Source: Alphaproteobacteria bacterium
GTDB lineage: Bacteria > Pseudomonadota > Alphaproteobacteria > RF32 > CAG-239
Assembly (NCBI GenBank): GCA_017626035.1
Contig: JAGAJR010000013.1
Span: forward strand, 1 to 64,000
Reading direction: 5' to 3'
DNA length: 64,000 nt
The notes below the pieces were generated by a model. The model did not search any database and was not told where the DNA came from. It saw nothing but the letters and a program-made list of their open reading frames with translations. The first letter of the stretch is position 1. Every line of letters starts with the position of its first letter. Of the stretch, positions 59,875 to 64,000 are shown one piece after another. Position numbers and translations under genes: made by a program.

Positions 59875-59900
59875 AAACTTAATGCCTTATATTGTTAGAA

Positions 59901-60467
59901 TTAATTGTCAGCTTTAGGTTCTACCCAGCCGATGTTGCCGTCTTTGCGGCGATATACCATGGAGATATGATTGTTGGCTGAGTTTCTGAACATGATGGCA
60001 TATTCATTAACCAAGTCCATGTACATAACAGCTTCAGATACCGTACATACAGGGATGTTTGCTTCTGTTTCGGCAATTGTCAACGGAGCGTTGACGTCGA
60101 TATCCATTTCCTCTTCGGTTTCTTTAAGCGGGAATACGGCTTCGTTAGCCATTTCTGCCAAACCGGTTTTGCCCTTGTGGTCATTTAATTTTGTTTTATG
60201 ACGACGCAGGCGGGTTGCGATGTGAGCGTTGGCATTGTCAAATGCGGAATAAGGATCCCCGGCAACGCCGCTTCCTTTTAATACAATATTTTTAGCAGGA
60301 TGAACGGTTACTTCGGCACTGAAATCTTCTCCTTCTTTAGAGAAAGCCACCGTGCAGCTGATTGGAGCATTGAAGTATTTGTTTACGGAATTCAAAACGT
60401 TTTCTTCAACGTGGTTGCGAAGTCTGTCACCAATATCAACTTGTTTACCTGTCAATGTAATTTTCAT
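59901..60467 (-). CDS. hpf: Ribosome hibernation promoting factor, long form
   Basis: About 188 residues: an N-terminal S30AE domain (MKITLTGKQVDIGDRLRNHV ...) and a C-terminal domain (VMYMDLVNEYAIMFRNSANN) that drives 100S ribosome dimers in the long forms. The ATG at 60467 has AAGGAAG upstream. It is downstream of rpoN. Confidence 0.95.
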   Translation of the reverse strand: MKITLTGKQVDIGDRLRNHVEENVLNSVNKYFNAPISCTVAFSKEGEDFSAEVTVHPAKNIVLKGSGVAGDPYSAFDNANAHIATRLRRHKTKLNDHKGKTGLAEMANEAVFPLKETEEEMDIDVNAPLTIAETEANIPVCTVSEAVMYMDLVNEYAIMFRNSANNHISMVYRRKDGNIGWVEPKADN

Positions 60468-60583
60468 AATTCTTCCTTGCAATATTTATTAATAAAACTT
60501 TTCAAAAGAGAGATAACCCTAATTTGATATAAAAGTCAATATATAATATCATCAAGGCAAAATCAATAGACATCATCAGGTTA

Positions 60584-62068
60584 TCAGAGTTTATTGCGTT
60601 TTATCCGCTTTCTTTCCGCGGAGGTCGGAATACCCATACTCTCCCGATATTTGTTAACGGTACGGCGGGCGATTTTAACGCCCTGAGCGGCCATCAGTTC
60701 AACAATCCGGTCGTCGGAAAGAATGTCTTTTTCGTCTTCTTCCTCAATCAGTTTTTTGATTTTATGTTTTATGCTGAGTGTGGAGGCTCCCTCCTGGCCG
60801 GTATAGGTTTCCGCAGCCTGGGTAAAGAAGTATTTCAATTCGAAAATTCCCCGGGGAGTGCTTATGAATTTGTTGTTGGTTACGCGGCTGATTGTGCTTT
60901 CGTGCATTTCTACCGCTTCGGCAATATCTTTAAGAGCCATAGGTTTTAAGTGTTCAATTCCGTGTTCAAAAAAGTCCCGCTGGGTTTTGACGATTTCTTC
61001 GCTGACCCGCAGCATGGTAACGGCTCTTTGGTGCATGGCCTTGACGAGAAATCCGGCATTGCCGAGTTGTTCTTTCAGGTAACGTTTGGCTTGTTTATCT
61101 TTGGCGACGACATTTTTTATCTCGCTGTAATATTCCCGGTTTATCAGAACACGGGGAAGGGACATATTGTTGAGCTCAACAATATATTCGCCGTATTTGT
61201 TAGTGCGGACGAAGACATCAGGAATAACATAGCCGGTTATGCCGCCGGCAAAATTTGCGGCGGGTTTGGGATTGAGAGACTTGATGTCGTTTATCATTGA
61301 TGCCAAGTCTTCGTCGTTTGTTTCGCATATTTTTTTTAATTCTTTAAATTTTCTGGCCGCTAAAAGTTCCAGATTTTGCAGTAATTTTTCAATCATGGGA
61401 TCATAGCGGTTTAAATCTTTGAGCTGAATGGACAGGCATTGGGAAAGGGAAGTAGCAAATATTCCGGATGGTTCCAATGTTTGGAGTTGGGAAAGGATAT
61501 TTGAAATTTCTGTTTCGTTTGTATTCAGTTTTTGGGCAATGGATTTGATGTCTCCGCGGAAGTAACCGCTTTCATCCAAAAATTCAGTCAGGTGCAAAGC
61601 AATGATTTTTTCTTTTTCGTGAGCAAATAAAGTTGAAATCTGTTCTTCCAGAAAACGATATAATGATTTGGAACCGCTGAGTTTTTTTTCAATATAATCA
61701 AAATCTTCTCCGGCAGTGCCTTTGGATTTGGAGTAATCCTGCCAGTCGTAGTCGTTTCCGTTTTCATAACCTTCACGGTCGCTGGCAAAATCATCGTCAA
61801 ATTGGTTGTCGTAGTCGATATCCGGACTTTCATCCTCAGGTAGAGGCGTTTGAGGTTCATCATAAGAAGCAATGGTTTTTTGTTCCGGTTCAAAGTTTTC
61901 AATCCGGTCATCTTCTTTTTCCAATAACGGATTGTTTTCCAGTTCTTTTTCAACAAGTTCGTTTAATTCAAGATTGGACATTTGTAGGATGTTAATGGCC
62001 TGACGCAAACTCGGGGTCATTAATAATGACTGAGATTGGCGTATTTCAATTTTAGGGGTTATGGCCAT
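60584..62068 (-). CDS. rpoN: RNA polymerase sigma-54 factor
   Basis: Sigma-54, which needs enhancer-binding ATPases to open promoters. N-terminal Gln/Leu-rich region I (IRQSQSLLMTPSLRQAINIL), an acidic region II (about 55-115), core-binding middle, and the RpoN box ARRTVNKYRE near the end. 494 residues. It shares the operon with lptB upstream and hpf downstream. The window itself shows no obvious sigma-54 promoter. Confidence 0.97.
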   Translation of the reverse strand: MAITPKIEIRQSQSLLMTPSLRQAINILQMSNLELNELVEKELENNPLLEKEDDRIENFEPEQKTIASYDEPQTPLPEDESPDIDYDNQFDDDFASDREGYENGNDYDWQDYSKSKGTAGEDFDYIEKKLSGSKSLYRFLEEQISTLFAHEKEKIIALHLTEFLDESGYFRGDIKSIAQKLNTNETEISNILSQLQTLEPSGIFATSLSQCLSIQLKDLNRYDPMIEKLLQNLELLAARKFKELKKICETNDEDLASMINDIKSLNPKPAANFAGGITGYVIPDVFVRTNKYGEYIVELNNMSLPRVLINREYYSEIKNVVAKDKQAKRYLKEQLGNAGFLVKAMHQRAVTMLRVSEEIVKTQRDFFEHGIEHLKPMALKDIAEAVEMHESTISRVTNNKFISTPRGIFELKYFFTQAAETYTGQEGASTLSIKHKIKKLIEEEDEKDILSDDRIVELMAAQGVKIARRTVNKYRESMGIPTSAERKRIKRNKL

Positions 62069-62095
62069 TGCTGTTTCCTGTGTTTTCCGGGAAAA

Positions 62096-62839
62096 CTACA
62101 TGGAGAAGTTATCGCCCAGATATACTTTTCTTACTTCTTTGTTGGCGACGATTTCTTCCGGTGTTCCTTCCATCAGCACTGTTCCGCCATGCAAAATATA
62201 AGCACGGTCGGTAATGTCCAGAGTTTCGCGGACGTTGTGGTCGGTAATCAGGACGCCTAAACCGCGATGTTTTAATTGAGATACCAGATTGCGGATTTCA
62301 CCGACGGCAATCGGGTCAATACCGGCCAAAGGTTCATCCAGCAAAATGAAATTCGGCTGACTGGCCAAGGCTCTGGCAATTTCAAGGCGACGGCGTTCTC
62401 CGCCGGATAAGGCGATTGCAGGGGATTTACGCAAATGGGCAATAGAGAATTCCGAAAGCAATTCCTCCAGCATGTTTTCTCTTTCGCTTTCATTATCAAT
62501 GACGATTTCCAAAATTGCCTTAATATTGTCTTCCACGCTCAGGCTGCGGAAAATGGAAGCTTCTTGCGGCAGATAACCGATACCCATCCGGGCTCTGCGA
62601 TACATCGGCAAATCGGTAATATCCTGACCGTCAATATGGACATCGCCGTAATCAGGAGTAATCAATCCGGTAACGCAATAAAAACAAGTGGTTTTTCCCG
62701 CTCCGTTCGGGCCAAGCAGACCGACGGCTTCGCCTCGTTTGACGTTTAAGGATACGTTGCGGAGAACAGGGCGGTTTTTATACTTCTTGCCGATGTTGAA
62801 AACTTCAAGCGTTGATTCTGAATTATAGTTTTTTCTCAT
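62096..62839 (-). CDS. lptB: LPS export ABC transporter ATPase LptB
   Basis: Powers extraction of LPS from the inner membrane with LptFG. Walker A GPNGAGKTTCFY, signature ALSGGERRRLEIARAL, Walker B FILLDEPLAGIDP and switch His in LITDHNVRE are present. 247 residues. It overlaps lptA by 4 bp. Confidence 0.97.
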   Translation of the reverse strand: MRKNYNSESTLEVFNIGKKYKNRPVLRNVSLNVKRGEAVGLLGPNGAGKTTCFYCVTGLITPDYGDVHIDGQDITDLPMYRRARMGIGYLPQEASIFRSLSVEDNIKAILEIVIDNESERENMLEELLSEFSIAHLRKSPAIALSGGERRRLEIARALASQPNFILLDEPLAGIDPIAVGEIRNLVSQLKHRGLGVLITDHNVRETLDITDRAYILHGGTVLMEGTPEEIVANKEVRKVYLGDNFSM

Positions 62840-63627
62840 TGTTTTTTCTCTTTATTGCTTTTGGATTTTTCTTTGAAAACGCCGGTTACCCGTTTTCCGG
62901 ACGATTTCTTGGTCAACAGTTTGGAAACGCCCGTATCCAAATTGGTTTCGGCCATGTCTCCTTTTAAGATATTGCCGTCTTGTTCAATAACAACGTTGTT
63001 AAATAGTTTAACCATGCTTTCTTTTGGGAGGTAAAGCCCTTTTTCGGCAGTAACGACAGCGTCTTTTGAAACGATTTTTACGTTATCAAAAATTTCAACC
63101 CGATCCATTTCCAGATTACCTTGTTGGTTTTTACTGAAATAGCTGACCATTTTGTTTGAATAAATTTTGTTGGCGTTGTTGCTGGCGATAACTTCTCCCA
63201 AAGCAATGGCCTGTTGCTTGTTGGGATAATAGGTAATGCTTTCGGTAGCGGTTATGGTTTCTTTTTCGGTTTTGATTTTAGCCGGACGTCCTTTTAATAC
63301 CACAGTTTCCGCTGCCACGTCATAGTCCATGGTGTCGCCGAACCCATCGGCTTTCGGGGAGTGCATTTTAACGTTTCCTTCCGCATGAACCGTGCTGATT
63401 CCGGTTTTGTCTTGGCCGTTGACTCTGTATGAAGAATAATATCCGGTCATTTTATCGGCTCGGATGTTCATGTCTTTTTTAGAAGCGACGGCATTACCGA
63501 CAGCAACCATTTTTTGTTCGTTCTGATACCATTCGACCTTGTCATCGGCAACAAGGTTAATGTCTTCGGCATAGCTGTAAGAAACGGTGTAAAGGCAGGC
63601 AGATAAAATGCACAGTAGTTTTTTCAT
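62836..63627 (-). CDS. lptA: LPS transport periplasmic protein LptA
   Basis: Signal peptide (KKLLCILSACLYTVSYSYA) and a repeated beta-jellyroll of the OstA type: DKVEWYQNEQKMVAVGNAVA, ADKMTGYY, ITATESITYYPNKQQAIALG. It bridges LptC and LptD across the periplasm. 263 residues, longer than E. coli LptA (185), with a basic tail. The start overlaps the lptC stop by one base. Confidence 0.92.
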   Translation of the reverse strand: MKKLLCILSACLYTVSYSYAEDINLVADDKVEWYQNEQKMVAVGNAVASKKDMNIRADKMTGYYSSYRVNGQDKTGISTVHAEGNVKMHSPKADGFGDTMDYDVAAETVVLKGRPAKIKTEKETITATESITYYPNKQQAIALGEVIASNNANKIYSNKMVSYFSKNQQGNLEMDRVEIFDNVKIVSKDAVVTAEKGLYLPKESMVKLFNNVVIEQDGNILKGDMAETNLDTGVSKLLTKKSSGKRVTGVFKEKSKSNKEKKQ

Positions 63628-64000
63628 TAGTCGTTTCCTTTTAAACTTTCTTCTCGAATGTTAATATAAGTTTTTCCGGTAAAAACAAGAAGGCTGTTTT
63701 CGGTGTAAAAATTAAAACCTTCCGATTTCAAATTGCCAAAGACTCCTTGAGCCTGTACCGGTTTGTCTCCGAACCCTTCTTTTTTGTTGAAGTCATAAGA
63801 CATAATTTCGGTTTGGGCATCCATTCCGTCGCTGTAAAAAAGTTCAACATTCTGTTCAAGACGGAGAATATTGGTATTTTGGTCGAAAAAACCTATCGGG
63901 GCTTTGATGTTCAGCCATGTTCCTTTTGAACCGGGCAGCGTTCCTTCCGGATTGGTTAACTGCACCAATTTGGAACCGGGTTCGGTTTCATCTATATTTT
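63627..64000 (-). CDS. lptC: LptC, C-terminal part (runs off window)
   Basis: The open frame continues past the right edge; only about 124 C-terminal residues are visible. GFFDQNTNILRLEQNVELFY and FNKKEGFGDKPVQAQG fit the beta-jellyroll of LptC, the membrane-anchored link between LptBFG and LptA. An internal GTG at 63968 is not the true start. The operon order lptC-lptA-lptB is the standard one. Confidence 0.9.
   Translation of the reverse strand, partial: NIDETEPGSKLVQLTNPEGTLPGSKGTWLNIKAPIGFFDQNTNILRLEQNVELFYSDGMDAQTEIMSYDFNKKEGFGDKPVQAQGVFGNLKSEGFNFYTENSLLVFTGKTYINIREESLKGND

Overview
The window comes from an AT-rich alphaproteobacterial chromosome. The placement rests on gene content and order: lptC-lptA-lptB-rpoN-hpf-ptsN with a long-form HPF, a DUF1150 gene, the lnt / XRE regulator / metK / trmB neighbourhood, a DUF2066 protein beside a PerM-like permease, and an FtsZ with a long acidic linker. 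A host-associated (gut-type) alphaproteobacterium is my guess; the sequence alone does not prove it.

Layout. 1-2.2 kb: the 3' end of tuf, then a DXS-like thiamine-diphosphate enzyme behind a promoter with MerR-type geometry, then tRNA-Trp. 2.2-17.0 kb: an accessory island lying exactly between tRNA-Trp and secE, which are normally adjacent. It holds two serine recombinases, a replication-initiator-like gene that lacks a start codon, an autotransporter, a lipoprotein hydrolase with a Cys-rich partner, a small tyrosine recombinase, a GHKL ATPase joined to a PD-(D/E)XK-like domain, remnants of a third serine recombinase, a two-gene cassette (coiled-coil membrane protein plus nuclease-like protein), and a small membrane-protein gene with a near-perfect promoter. 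17.0-29.8 kb: secE-nusG, mscL with a C-terminal zinc ribbon, rplK-rplA-rplJ-rplL and rpoB-rpoC, with structured leaders. 29.8-31.4 kb: two very small membrane-protein ORFs, an OmpA-type lipoprotein and a palindromic intergenic repeat.

31.4-39.7 kb, minus strand: a shortened division and cell-wall cluster, mraY-ftsW-murG-murB-ftsQ-ftsA-ftsZ; murC, murD and ddl are not in it. 39.7-47.8 kb: permease, DUF2066 protein, ndk, pta-ackA, a secreted low-complexity protein, trmB, metK and an XRE regulator. 47.9-53.2 kb, minus strand: miaB-phoH-ybeY-corC-lnt, an overlapping operon. 53.3-57.0 kb, plus strand: a TerB-like protein, an unrecognised charged protein, YggT, DUF167, folD and a YqaA/DedA-like protein. 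57.1-64 kb: infA, an orphan histidine kinase with a Cys-rich PAS-like region, a DUF1150 gene, and the ptsN-hpf-rpoN-lptB-lptA-lptC operon, which runs off the right edge.

The core regions are conventional. The interest is in the island: its recombinase reading frame runs antisense through the whole tRNA-Trp gene, it separates secE from the tRNA promoter, and it carries two candidate defence modules plus inverted-repeat structures near a FimB-sized recombinase. I found no CRISPR array, rRNA, complete insertion sequence or conjugation genes.
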